NCBI GenBank assembly: GCA_021205375.1
Contig: JAJPXR010000214.1
Coordinates: forward strand, 1-5,107
Length of the DNA: 5,107 nt
DNA from: Clostridiales bacterium
Lineage (GTDB): Bacteria; Bacillota; Clostridia; Oscillospirales; Oscillospiraceae
Direction of reading: 5' to 3'
In this document: positions 1-4,970 of the stretch, piece by piece
How the letters are laid out: each line of letters begins with the position of its first letter
Position numbering within the stretch: the first letter of the stretch is position 1
Notes under the pieces: generated by a model
Database searches by the model: none
The model's input: the letters and a program-made list of their open reading frames with translations, nothing else
Told to the model about the DNA's origin: nothing
Position numbers and translations under genes: made by a program

Positions 1-64
1 TGTGAGCCAATTTCCAACCAAAGCAACCAAAGTAAAAACCTCCACTCGTCATTGCAAGGTGGTA

Positions 65-97
65 TTACCCCCAAACCTATGGTTTTACCCCCTGCCC
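65..97 (-). repeat. C-rich motif pair (copies 1 and 2)
   Basis: TTACCCCCAAACCT starts at 65 and TTTTACCCCCTGCCC at 83; the ACCCCC cores start at 67 and 87, 20 bp apart. Read on the minus strand these are AGGTTTGGGGGTAA and GGGCAGGGGGTAAAA, variants of the better conserved pair at 318-353. Probably binding sites of one protein, by inference from spacing and recurrence. Confidence 0.5.
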
Positions 98-133
98 TTC
101 CCCTGTGCAAAGTGAAAATGGGGTGCGCAAGGC

Positions 134-219
134 GGTTGCAAAGGTTGCAAAATACAAGATTCAACTGGCAGTTGACTTTCCGGCCGATTTTTGCAACTTT
201 TTTTGCAACCAGCTTGCAA
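134..219. repeat. TTGCAA box cluster with inverted arrangement
   Basis: GGTTGCAAA occurs twice in direct tandem at 134-142 and 143-151. Its exact reverse complement TTTGCAACC is at 202-210, with related boxes at 190-197 (TTTGCAAC) and 213-220 (CTTGCAAC). A further TTGCAA is at 52-57. The arms 134-151 and 190-210 thus form a broad interrupted dyad around position 170. A second inverted repeat, CCGATTTTT (184-192) against AAAAATCGG (230-238), overlaps it. Such clustering of a 6-bp palindromic core is far above expectation and suggests protein binding sites, possibly iterons; the ligand is unknown. Confidence 0.6.
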
Positions 220-317
220 CCCGAATCTTAAAAATCGGAAAAAAACCAATAAAAACAATGGATTATCATTTGACCATTTGGTTGCTTTCAGTATCCACGG
301 GGCTTGCCAAAGATTTA

Positions 318-353
318 ACCCCCCTAAAACCTAGTTTCACCCCCCTAAAACCT
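318..353 (-). repeat. 15-bp direct repeat, 21-bp period (C-rich motif copies 3 and 4)
   Basis: ACCCCCCTAAAACCT is present exactly at 318-332 and 339-353, a start-to-start distance of 21 bp (two helical turns). The bases before each copy also agree (TTTA and TTTC). Related copies lie at 65-97, at 437-450 on the opposite strand, and at 593-607. The perfect repetition and helical phasing point to an iteron or operator array. Confidence 0.7.
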
Positions 354-432
354 TCATTTGTCCTTAGTTTGGATTACAACCCTACTTTGGCTTATCTGTC
401 ACCTGCAAACGGCGTTCCTTTGTGATTTTGGG

Positions 433-458
433 TATTGGTTTGGGGTAAAATACCAATA
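433..458. repeat. Inverted repeat TATTGGT/ACCAATA with central G-rich motif
   Basis: TATTGGT (433-439) and ACCAATA (452-458) are perfect 7-bp arms around a 12-nt loop. The left arm and loop contain GGTTTGGGGTAAAAT, a plus-strand copy of the C-rich motif seen elsewhere on the minus strand. A short hairpin or a symmetrical binding site; function unknown. Confidence 0.35.
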
Positions 459-467
459 AACGGAAAA

Positions 468-494
468 CCCCTCAGACCGGCAAAATCTGAAGGG
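468..494 (+). promoter_or_regulatory. Short hairpin, weak terminator-like or regulatory
   Basis: CCCCTCAGA (468-476) pairs with TCTGAAGGG (486-494) over nine positions with one C-A mismatch and a 9-nt loop. The following bases are A/T rich (496-509) but contain no clean T-run, so termination would be weak. It lies immediately before a TATAAT box. Confidence 0.35.
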
Positions 495-499
495 CTGAA

Positions 500-505
500 T
501 ATAAT
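500..505 (+). promoter_or_regulatory. Candidate -10 box (TATAAT)
   Basis: A perfect TATAAT lies at 500-505, about 75 bp before the 581 start codon and 275 bp before the 780 start. The matching -35 window (about 476-483) has no TTGACA-like sequence, being occupied by the loop of the hairpin at 468-494. An activator-dependent promoter for the replication operon is possible, but this is inference from one box. Confidence 0.3.
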
Positions 506-510
506 TTTTC

Positions 511-539
511 AACACGGATTTATGAAAACTAAACACGGA
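511..539 (+). repeat. AACACGGA direct repeat, 21-bp period
   Basis: AACACGGA occurs at 511-518 and 532-539, 21 bp apart, which is the same spacing as the ACCCCCCTAAAACCT pair. Placed just downstream of the TATAAT box, it could be an operator. An 8-bp match could also be chance; the same octamer occurs once more at 1899-1906. Confidence 0.3.
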
Positions 540-570
540 CTTTTCAGTTTTCAAAATGGTTTACCTCTAA

Positions 571-576
571 AGGAGG
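571..576 (+). promoter_or_regulatory. Shine-Dalgarno AGGAGG for the 581 start
   Basis: AGGAGG is a full match to the anti-Shine-Dalgarno core, four bases (CACC) upstream of ATG 581. It is the strongest ribosome binding site in the first 780 bases and the main support for translation of the small frame. Confidence 0.5.
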
Positions 577-580
577 CACC

Positions 581-748
581 ATGTACATAGAATTTTACCC
601 CAAAATCCGCCTTAAGTGGCTTTATTTAATAGGGTCACAGGCGATTTTAGGCAAATTCAAAGGCAACTCCAAAGCCAGTCAGTCTCCAATTCTTCCGGGC
701 TTATACCATGGGGAAAGGGGGAGTGTCTCCTTTGGAGTTTTTTTGTAA
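581..748 (+). CDS. Possible small protein or leader peptide, 55 aa
   Basis: I do not recognise this product. The case for it is a consensus Shine-Dalgarno AGGAGG at 571-576, four bases before ATG 581, and an uninterrupted 55-codon frame ending at TAA 746-748, 31 bp before the preferred start of the Toprim gene. The peptide begins MYIEFYPKIRLKWLYLIG and is basic in its first half; it has no clear transmembrane segment or known motif. Its last codons (VFL) are read from the T-run of an inverted repeat (665-674 with 730-739), so the frame overlaps a terminator-like element. That suggests either an attenuation leader or a chance frame. A shorter frame, 522-590 (22 codons), overlaps its start and has a poorer binding site. 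The first codons also contain a copy of the C-rich motif (593-607). The ribosome site is the main reason to keep it. Confidence 0.4.
   Translation: MYIEFYPKIRLKWLYLIGSQAILGKFKGNSKASQSPILPGLYHGERGSVSFGVFL
593..607 (-). repeat. C-rich motif copy 6
   Basis: TTTTACCCCAAAATC on the plus strand reads GATTTTGGGGTAAAA on the minus strand, close to GGTTTGGGGTAAAATA at 437-452. It falls inside the start of the small frame 581-748 and may be an operator copy extending the array downstream. Confidence 0.35.
665..744 (+). terminator. Terminator-like inverted repeat, possible attenuator
   Basis: AACTCCAAAG (665-674) is perfectly complementary to CTTTGGAGTT (730-739), and the right arm runs into seven T residues (738-744). 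The 55-nt gap between arms is long for a simple terminator. A competing local hairpin, GGAG (720-723) with CTCC (727-730), uses bases overlapping the right arm, and CTCC/GGAG (727-737) can also form a small stem directly before the T-run. Mutually exclusive pairings next to a translated small frame are the hallmark of attenuation, but this is inference; read-through into the replication genes must occur if the promoter is upstream. Confidence 0.35.
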
Positions 749-757
749 CTGTACTTA

Positions 758-776
758 AATGATAAGGATTATCATT
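758..776. promoter_or_regulatory. Palindromic operator candidate before the Toprim gene
   Basis: AATGATAA (758-765) and TTATCATT (769-776) are perfect 8-bp inverted arms around GGA. The core TGATAAGGATTATCA (760-774) differs at one arm base from the Fur 7-1-7 motif TGATAATNATTATCA. It also carries TAAGGA, the likely ribosome site for ATG 780, so a bound protein or a hairpin here would affect expression of the replication operon. The 11-mer GGATTATCATT recurs at 260-270. Autoregulation by an element protein is as likely as iron control. Confidence 0.45.
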
Positions 777-779
777 CAA

Positions 780-1922
780 ATGACTAGTACATATTTTGAC
801 AGCCCTGAGCTTTTCGGCGACCCTGAAAGTGCCCTAAGCGCAGTCGGCTCAAAGGATTTAGGCGCAACCGCCCCCGTAGGGGTTTTTAGGCGGTTCAAAA
901 CTGACGATCATCCCAATAAAAAGAATGGGTGGATTACTGGATTGGTTAACACTAATGGCGGTTTTGTCTGTGGAAATTGGTTTAACGGAAAATTAGCCAT
1001 TTACATCCCAGGCTATAAGCAACACCTATCTAAGGAACAACTCAAGCAGATCAGGGAACAGGCAAGGCAATCTTACCTAAGCGCACAAAGGGTAATTATG
1101 AAGGAACGCAGATTTGCCCTAGACACTTTGGCAAGGCTGATTAACAATGTTTGTTATAACACCCTATCAATTCCACACCCGTACTTATACAGGAAAATGG
1201 TTACGCCATTTAAGGGAACTGTGTTTGAGTTTGAGTTTGGAGTTATTGCCGGAAGTTCCGAATTTGCCATAATCGGCAACCTTTTAGATCCGTTAAAGGC
1301 GAAGGCGGGTTATTTCACCTTAAGGAACGAACCCTTCCCCGAGGGATTCAACAGGGTTTTACTAGTGCCTGTTTATGACATTGACGGATACCTTCAAACG
1401 GCTGAATTTATCACCTATGACGGGGAAAAACGGTTTATGCCGTGTTGCACCACCAAAGGCGGATTTTGGTCACCCTACGACAATCCAAAGCCCAAGGCAA
1501 TCGGAATTTGTGAAGGGATGGCAACCGCCTTATCCGTGGCGGAAGATCAAATTGAAGACAAAAACAATTGGTTAATAATTGCGGCGATGACTTGTGGAAA
1601 CCTCGAACCCGTAGCCATAAGCCTAAACAGAAAGTACCCAGGAATCCCCATTACTTTCTTTGCTGATAGTGATAAGCCACAGGAAGGCAAGGATAAGGGA
1701 ATAGGTGAGATTAAGGCTAGGGAGGCTACTAAGCGAATATACGGAATCGAGGCGGGTATTCAATTGCCGGAATTTTCCGAGGCCGATACACGCCTTTTTA
1801 GGGATATTTTCAACAAAGACCCTACGGATTTTAACGATCTGCGCATTCTGAATGCGATTAAAGCGGAATTTGCCTTCAGGATGGCACAAGAAAATCTAAA
1901 CACGGAGGGATACCATGCCTAA
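780..1922 (+). CDS. Toprim-domain primase-like replication protein
   Basis: 380 aa. The C-terminal half is a clear Toprim domain of the kind found in plasmid, phage and integrative-element primases: a GICEGMATALS segment with the catalytic Glu at residue 245, then AAMTCGNL, then FFADSDK with Asp296 and Asp298, the metal-binding DxD. Upstream are family hallmarks: a KNGWITGL...GNWFNGK block near residues 48-72, a HPYLYRK motif near 132-138, and VLLVPVYDIDGYLQ...DGEKRFM. No CHC2 zinc finger or archaeo-eukaryotic primase domain is visible. Expected role (family knowledge plus inference): primer synthesis for the element's replication, with the DUF927 partner. I chose ATG 780 because TAAGGA (763-768) precedes it, though at a longish 11-nt spacing; ATG 759 would add MIRIIIQ but has no ribosome site and lies across the palindrome. 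It overlaps the next gene by 8 nt. Confidence 0.88.
   Translation: MTSTYFDSPELFGDPESALSAVGSKDLGATAPVGVFRRFKTDDHPNKKNGWITGLVNTNGGFVCGNWFNGKLAIYIPGYKQHLSKEQLKQIREQARQSYLSAQRVIMKERRFALDTLARLINNVCYNTLSIPHPYLYRKMVTPFKGTVFEFEFGVIAGSSEFAIIGNLLDPLKAKAGYFTLRNEPFPEGFNRVLLVPVYDIDGYLQTAEFITYDGEKRFMPCCTTKGGFWSPYDNPKPKAIGICEGMATALSVAEDQIEDKNNWLIIAAMTCGNLEPVAISLNRKYPGIPITFFADSDKPQEGKDKGIGEIKAREATKRIYGIEAGIQLPEFSEADTRLFRDIFNKDPTDFNDLRILNAIKAEFAFRMAQENLNTEGYHA
1904..1908 (+). promoter_or_regulatory. Shine-Dalgarno GGAGG for the DUF927 gene
   Basis: GGAGG lies six bases before ATG 1915, inside the last codons of the Toprim gene. Together with the 8-nt overlap it fixes the start of the second gene and indicates translational coupling. 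Confidence 0.7.
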
Positions 1923-4179
1923 TATTAAAGAAAACGAATCACTAAACGAAAATGAACCCGCCCCGGAAAAAAGGGAAGGTTTGGATAATAGTACATCTAA
2001 CCAAACCTTTGCACAAAAATTAGCCGCAGATTACATTAGGGAAAATCCTAACTCTGAATTGTTGCAAGAGCTGGCCACCCCAAAGGTTGAAAAGGAGCAT
2101 CCAAAGGTTGCCACACAGAAAAACACCCATAAGCCGATAACGTTTAACTGTGTTAATTCTGAAGATTATTTTGAGGTTTATGACAAGGATGCCCGTAACG
2201 AAGAAGGCAAAACCCCGGGTATTGGAGTTTGGGTTATCCGTCACCTGGGGAAAAACGACAAGGGCGAGGATCAATGGTTGCCCCCTATGTTTGTCTGTGG
2301 TTTGCTAACTGTGGAAGGATGCGGAACTGTCATTAAAAATAAATCCACGATAGCCGAATCACAAAATGAGTTTGGTTTTCGGCTTAAATGGCGGGACAAG
2401 CGGGGAGACATCCAAACTAAATTTATCAATGATGGCGATCTCCAAAAGGATGTTAAGGATTTACGGGTTGAACTGGCCAGCCGTGGTTTGAAAATAGCCT
2501 TAAAGGATTCGAGGCAGAAAGATTATTTTGCGCATTTTCTGTTTACGGCAAAGGATAAGGCCAAAGATAAGTATCTAGTTGCCATTAAGCGGGGATGGTA
2601 TGAATCAGCCCCAGGCGTTTGGACTTTCCAAACGGCTAATCATTCATACAAAACAAAAGATAATCCCATGCAAATTATTTGCGACCCCGGGAAAGAGGAT
2701 GTTTCATGGGATACCGTTAAAGGCACTTTGCAAGAATGGCGAGAGCATATTTCCATTCCAGCCCTATGGCATCCAGGATGGGTTTTCGCTATCTGTGTAC
2801 CCTTCGCAGCCCCCCTATTGCACATCCTTAATCCTAAGAGCGAATCTAAGCTATTCCAGCTCGGCGGTCATTCATCCAATTCAAAGACTACAGGCGGGCA
2901 AATTGCGCAATCCGTTATTGGCGCGCCTGACGGCATCCAAGGTTTTGCAGGCACCTATGTAGGGCGTGAAAGAGCCTGTATTTCACGGAATGACGGCTTT
3001 ATCGTTTTGGATGAACTTCAGAAGGGGAGAGGTTCAATCCAAAATGTGGGTGAACAGCTTTACTTAATTGCAAACGGAAAAGGGCTAGTCAGAAGTGATA
3101 AATCCTTATCCCTAAAAACGCCCGAGACATGGATTAACCTAGTTTTGGTTACTGGGGAGAAAACCATCGAGGAACTTTATTTAGATTCGGAAGTTAAGGA
3201 AAAACCAAAGGCGGGTATGTTGCAAAGGCTGTATTACATCCCCGTGGACTTTGTGAAAGACAAAACACCGCCCGAGGGGTTCAATTCCAGCCGTGAATTT
3301 GTCGATTACATGAAAGTTCAATGTGGTAACTATTACGGCGCACCGTGGAAATTCTACCTTCAATTCCTGGTAGACATTAGAACGTACATAGGCACACAGG
3401 CACTGGCCGAAACAATCCAAACATACGTTAATGAGTTTGTGGATTACGTGCTAGAACTCAAAAAGGATTTGAAACTGTCTGAGAATAACCAAGTTCAAAG
3501 GGCGATTTCGTATTTCGGCATTGTCTATGCGGCGGGTGAAATCATTAGCGGTAATTATCTGTATACCAATAATGAAGGCAAGAAAAAATGCATCCCTCCA
3601 TTCACAGGATGGAGGCGCACCAGGCATCAAAACTTTGGTAATGGCAAACTAGCCAAAGAGGATTTAGGGGATTCAGCCAAAGCCGTTTTGCAGTGTTGCC
3701 TTGCCTATCTGGATAGAGAATCGGCCGACAGCGACGAGCTCGAATACAGGCGGGAAATTCGGCGGATAACATCCATATTCACGGAACAATTAAACCATTT
3801 TGCCGATTTGGATGATAAGAATGAAACTAAGTCGCCCCGTGATTGTTACGGGGGATACAGGCGACAGGGTTATGATCAGGATTCGGCCAGGGATTTTTAC
3901 CTTTTGCCTATGACATGGAAAGAGGTAATCTGTAAAGGCAACCCCGATAGAATTGAACCTCTATTGCTATCCAAAGGATGGGAAATCGACAAAAAGGCGA
4001 CCCGTAGGTTTCACCATGTGCCCTTTGATGAAAAGGCAAGGAAATACGTTAAAGTCGTATTGCCGGGTGAAAACATTGAAGGCGAGGTGATAGACATCGA
4101 ACCCCGTAGCGATGAATACGATTTTACGGGTAGGGGAAGGAAGGGCTTTAACCCAGACTTAAGGCGCACAATTTCATAA
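1915..4179 (+). CDS. DUF927-family P-loop ATPase, helicase-like replication protein
   Basis: 754 aa. Residues 1-75 are charged and probably disordered. About 76-230 form the DUF927 N-terminal part, with RGWY at 226-229. The ATPase core follows HPGWVFAICVPFAAPLLHIL: Walker A GGHSSNSKTT (317-326), Walker B FIVLDE (362-367), the sensor-like VTGEK (412-416), and an Arg in QRLYYIP (Arg438). The C-terminal region (about 500-730) has the family's FGIVYAAGEI...GW pattern. In the usual DUF927 loop, GxSSxGKTT, the residue before Lys is Gly; here it is Ser323. Proteins of this family occur beside Toprim primases in phages, plasmids and integrative elements and are taken to be helicase-like motors; the activity is inferred, not shown. 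It is co-transcribed with the Toprim gene (8-nt overlap, strong GGAGG) and followed at 24 bp by an intrinsic terminator. Family assignment is firm; the function is less so. Confidence 0.88.
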   Translation: MPNIKENESLNENEPAPEKREGLDNSTSNQTFAQKLAADYIRENPNSELLQELATPKVEKEHPKVATQKNTHKPITFNCVNSEDYFEVYDKDARNEEGKTPGIGVWVIRHLGKNDKGEDQWLPPMFVCGLLTVEGCGTVIKNKSTIAESQNEFGFRLKWRDKRGDIQTKFINDGDLQKDVKDLRVELASRGLKIALKDSRQKDYFAHFLFTAKDKAKDKYLVAIKRGWYESAPGVWTFQTANHSYKTKDNPMQIICDPGKEDVSWDTVKGTLQEWREHISIPALWHPGWVFAICVPFAAPLLHILNPKSESKLFQLGGHSSNSKTTGGQIAQSVIGAPDGIQGFAGTYVGRERACISRNDGFIVLDELQKGRGSIQNVGEQLYLIANGKGLVRSDKSLSLKTPETWINLVLVTGEKTIEELYLDSEVKEKPKAGMLQRLYYIPVDFVKDKTPPEGFNSSREFVDYMKVQCGNYYGAPWKFYLQFLVDIRTYIGTQALAETIQTYVNEFVDYVLELKKDLKLSENNQVQRAISYFGIVYAAGEIISGNYLYTNNEGKKKCIPPFTGWRRTRHQNFGNGKLAKEDLGDSAKAVLQCCLAYLDRESADSDELEYRREIRRITSIFTEQLNHFADLDDKNETKSPRDCYGGYRRQGYDQDSARDFYLLPMTWKEVICKGNPDRIEPLLLSKGWEIDKKATRRFHHVPFDEKARKYVKVVLPGENIEGEVIDIEPRSDEYDFTGRGRKGFNPDLRRTIS

Positions 4180-4202
4180 ACCGTAATCCATTCTAGAAAG
4201 AG

Positions 4203-4240
4203 TACAGGGCTGATTTATTCCAGCCCTGTATTTGTTTTTG
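4203..4240 (+). terminator. Strong intrinsic terminator of the replication operon
   Basis: TACAGGGCTG (4203-4212) pairs perfectly with CAGCCCTGTA (4221-4230) around an 8-nt loop, followed by TTTGTTTTTG. The GC-rich 10-bp stem with T-run lies 24 bp after the DUF927 stop codon. On the minus strand the stem is not followed by a T-run, so it acts mainly on the plus-strand operon. Confidence 0.9.
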
Positions 4241-4400
4241 GTTTAGATCGGTATGGGAAAAACACAAAAGAAAAATTTGTTTGTGAAAATCCAAACATAC
4301 AGGCTTGAGATTTGACAGATTTGACCACCCTATAAAAAAGGGATTTTGCCGATTTTGACACCCTTAAAAAAAGACATCCTTCATCCACCCTCCCAGTTTG
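4241..4400. other. Intergenic region between convergent genes
   Basis: No gene of credible length is seen. A 20-codon frame from ATG 4253 lacks a ribosome site. The main content is the pair of 32-bp repeats at 4309-4373. No convincing minus-strand terminator for the convergent gene was found; the CCCT...AGGG pairing within repeat A (4328-4342) is weak. Confidence 0.5.
4309..4373 (+). repeat. Tandem 32-bp repeats A and B, 33-bp period
   Basis: Copy A (4309-4340) and copy B (4342-4373) share the layout GATTTKRYM-GATTTKRMC-ACCC-TWWAAAAAAG. Each copy contains an internal doublet of a 9-bp unit (GATTTTGCC then GATTTTGAC in B) followed by ACCC and an A-run. A third copy in the same orientation lies at 4768-4799. 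The conserved composite layout indicates binding sites or an origin element rather than coding sequence. Confidence 0.6.
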
Positions 4401-4748
4401 TTATCCCTTGAGTTCGCTAATCAACGGATAGACGGTAACGGCCTCGCACTCTTTCCAGAACTTAGGCTCGTTCTCTTTGACTTTTTCGCTATCGATGCCG
4501 TGGCTCGTTACATGGTTAAGGGTAAAAATTGCCTTGCCGTTGACTTCCACAGCTACCTTAGTGCCCTGTCTAGCGAACTGGCTAATAAAGTGCTGGCGGA
4601 TCGACTCGTTGCCCTCTTTCTTAGTCTGTATCGACTTTCTAAGGGAAAAGTACCTTTGCAGTTTTTCAAGGGATTCTTTACTGATTTCCTTTTTAACTAG
4701 TTTTTCGGTGTTCACGGCGTAACCCTGTTTGTTTGTGATAGCGGTCAC
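4401..4748 (-). CDS. Hypothetical protein, 115 aa, convergent with replication operon
   Basis: I do not recognise this gene with certainty. The GTG start at 4748 is preceded by AAAGGA six bases upstream, so I prefer it to the longer frame from TTG 4817, which would translate through repeat C. The product is soluble and charged: a likely helical, coiled-coil-like stretch at residues 15-60 (SLEKLQRYFSLRKSIQTKK), then FARQGTKVAVEVNGKAIFTL, and a C-terminal HGIDSEKVKENEPKFWKE. The order helical N-terminus, a 'G-x-K-x-V' strand segment and 'iDsekvKe..P' end recalls small phage proteins with a C-terminal 'LDskalKeehPeiyekY' motif; this is a recollection of a pattern, not a demonstrated match. Repeats A/B lie downstream and repeat C in its leader, so it may be linked to control or accessory replication. 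No DNA-binding helix-turn-helix was evident. Confidence 0.7.
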   Translation of the reverse strand: MTAITNKQGYAVNTEKLVKKEISKESLEKLQRYFSLRKSIQTKKEGNESIRQHFISQFARQGTKVAVEVNGKAIFTLNHVTSHGIDSEKVKENEPKFWKECEAVTVYPLISELKG

Positions 4749-4754
4749 TTTCTT

Positions 4755-4760
4755 TCCTTT
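4755..4760 (-). promoter_or_regulatory. Shine-Dalgarno AAAGGA for GTG 4748
   Basis: On the minus strand AAAGGA precedes the GTG codon by six bases, within a purine-only run (AAAGAAAGGAAAGAAA). This is the reason for placing the start at 4748 instead of the upstream TTG at 4817. Confidence 0.6.
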
Positions 4761-4767
4761 CTTTGTG

Positions 4768-4799
4768 GATTTTGTAGATTTTGCGCACCCATAAAAAAG
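4768..4799 (+). repeat. 32-bp repeat copy C
   Basis: GATTTTGTAGATTTTGCGC followed by ACCC and ATAAAAAAG matches repeats A and B in layout, including the internal GATTTTG doublet. It is in the same orientation but lies on the other side of the small minus-strand gene, in its 5' leader about 20 bp upstream of the start codon. The similarity to A continues into AAAAAAGGGA. Confidence 0.55.
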
Positions 4800-4924
4800 G
4801 GAATCTGGCCAGGGCAACCAAACTTTGAAAAATCCCTATCACAGAAAACAGGCCAATTCTTAAACCATAGGCACCCAATTAGCCGAAAAATGGACTAGGT
4901 ACAAACCCACAGGAATTTAGGCGG

Positions 4925-4970
4925 TTTTTAAGCCAAAATTTGAATAATTATTCAAGGCTTAAGAATTTTT
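4925..4970. repeat. Long hairpin with perfect 16-bp palindrome
   Basis: TTGAATAATTATTCAA (4940-4955) is a perfect palindrome. Directly outside it, TTTTTAAGCC (4925-4934) pairs with GGCTTAAGAA (4956-4965) with one G-T wobble and a 5-nt bulge (4935-4939). Five T residues follow at 4966-4970, so on the plus strand it has the form of an intrinsic terminator. No plus-strand gene ends nearby, so a dyad operator or a replication hairpin is equally possible. Confidence 0.55.

Larger units (their letters stand above)
1..580. other. Repeat-rich non-coding region, candidate origin/control region
   Basis: No convincing gene is visible here. The longest open frame (105-425, GTG start) has no ribosome binding site, and its translation merely reads through the DNA repeats. 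The region instead holds six TTGCAA boxes, two pairs of a C-rich motif with 20-21 bp spacing, an AACACGGA direct repeat at 21 bp, and a hairpin followed by a TATAAT box. About one-helical-turn multiples between copies, next to replication-type genes, are typical of iteron origins and operator arrays of plasmids and phages. That it is an origin is inference; no DnaA box of good quality and no clear AT-rich unwinding element were found. Confidence 0.45.
4749..4943. other. Leader and upstream region of the minus-strand gene
   Basis: No separate gene is supported. A minus-strand frame from TTG 4878 to 4693 would give a 61-aa protein with a hydrophobic first half and a basic tail, but it lacks a ribosome site and overlaps the start of the 4748 gene. 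The region carries repeat C (4768-4799) and the ribosome site of the minus-strand gene. The promoter of that gene should lie here, but I could not pick a convincing -35/-10 pair. Confidence 0.4.

Noticed and set aside
270..297. Sigma-70-like promoter TTGACC, 16 bp, TATCCA
   Set aside because: The -10 half matches poorly, and it would leave a very long leader before any gene.
291..299. DnaA box candidate GTATCCACG, and TGTGGATTT at 4765-4773
   Set aside because: Each differs from the TTWTNCACA consensus at two places and they are isolated, so they are not better than chance.
134..353. CRISPR array
   Set aside because: Repeats are too short, irregularly spaced and partly inverted; there are no cas genes and no uniform spacers.
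105..425. 106-codon plus-strand frame from GTG 105
   Set aside because: No ribosome site, and the translation contains KVAKVAK and TPLKPSF repeats that simply reflect the TTGCAA and ACCCCCCTAAAACCT DNA repeats. Kept as non-coding, although the 21-bp period equals seven codons.
522..590. 22-codon frame beginning MKTKHGLF
   Set aside because: Only a weak ACGGA before ATG 522. It overlaps the AGGAGG site of the 581 frame and could act as a leader, but nothing further supports it.
759..779. Upstream start ATG 759 for the Toprim gene
   Set aside because: No Shine-Dalgarno before it, and the added MIRIIIQ is encoded by the palindrome. ATG 780 has TAAGGA upstream.
4749..4817. N-terminal extension of the minus-strand gene from TTG 4817
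   Set aside because: TTG start without a ribosome site; the extra 23 codons run through repeat C. GTG 4748 has a good AAAGGA site.
4693..4878. 61-codon minus-strand frame with hydrophobic start
   Set aside because: TTG start, no ribosome site, overlaps the start of the better supported 4748 gene and reads through repeat C. A small membrane protein cannot be fully excluded.
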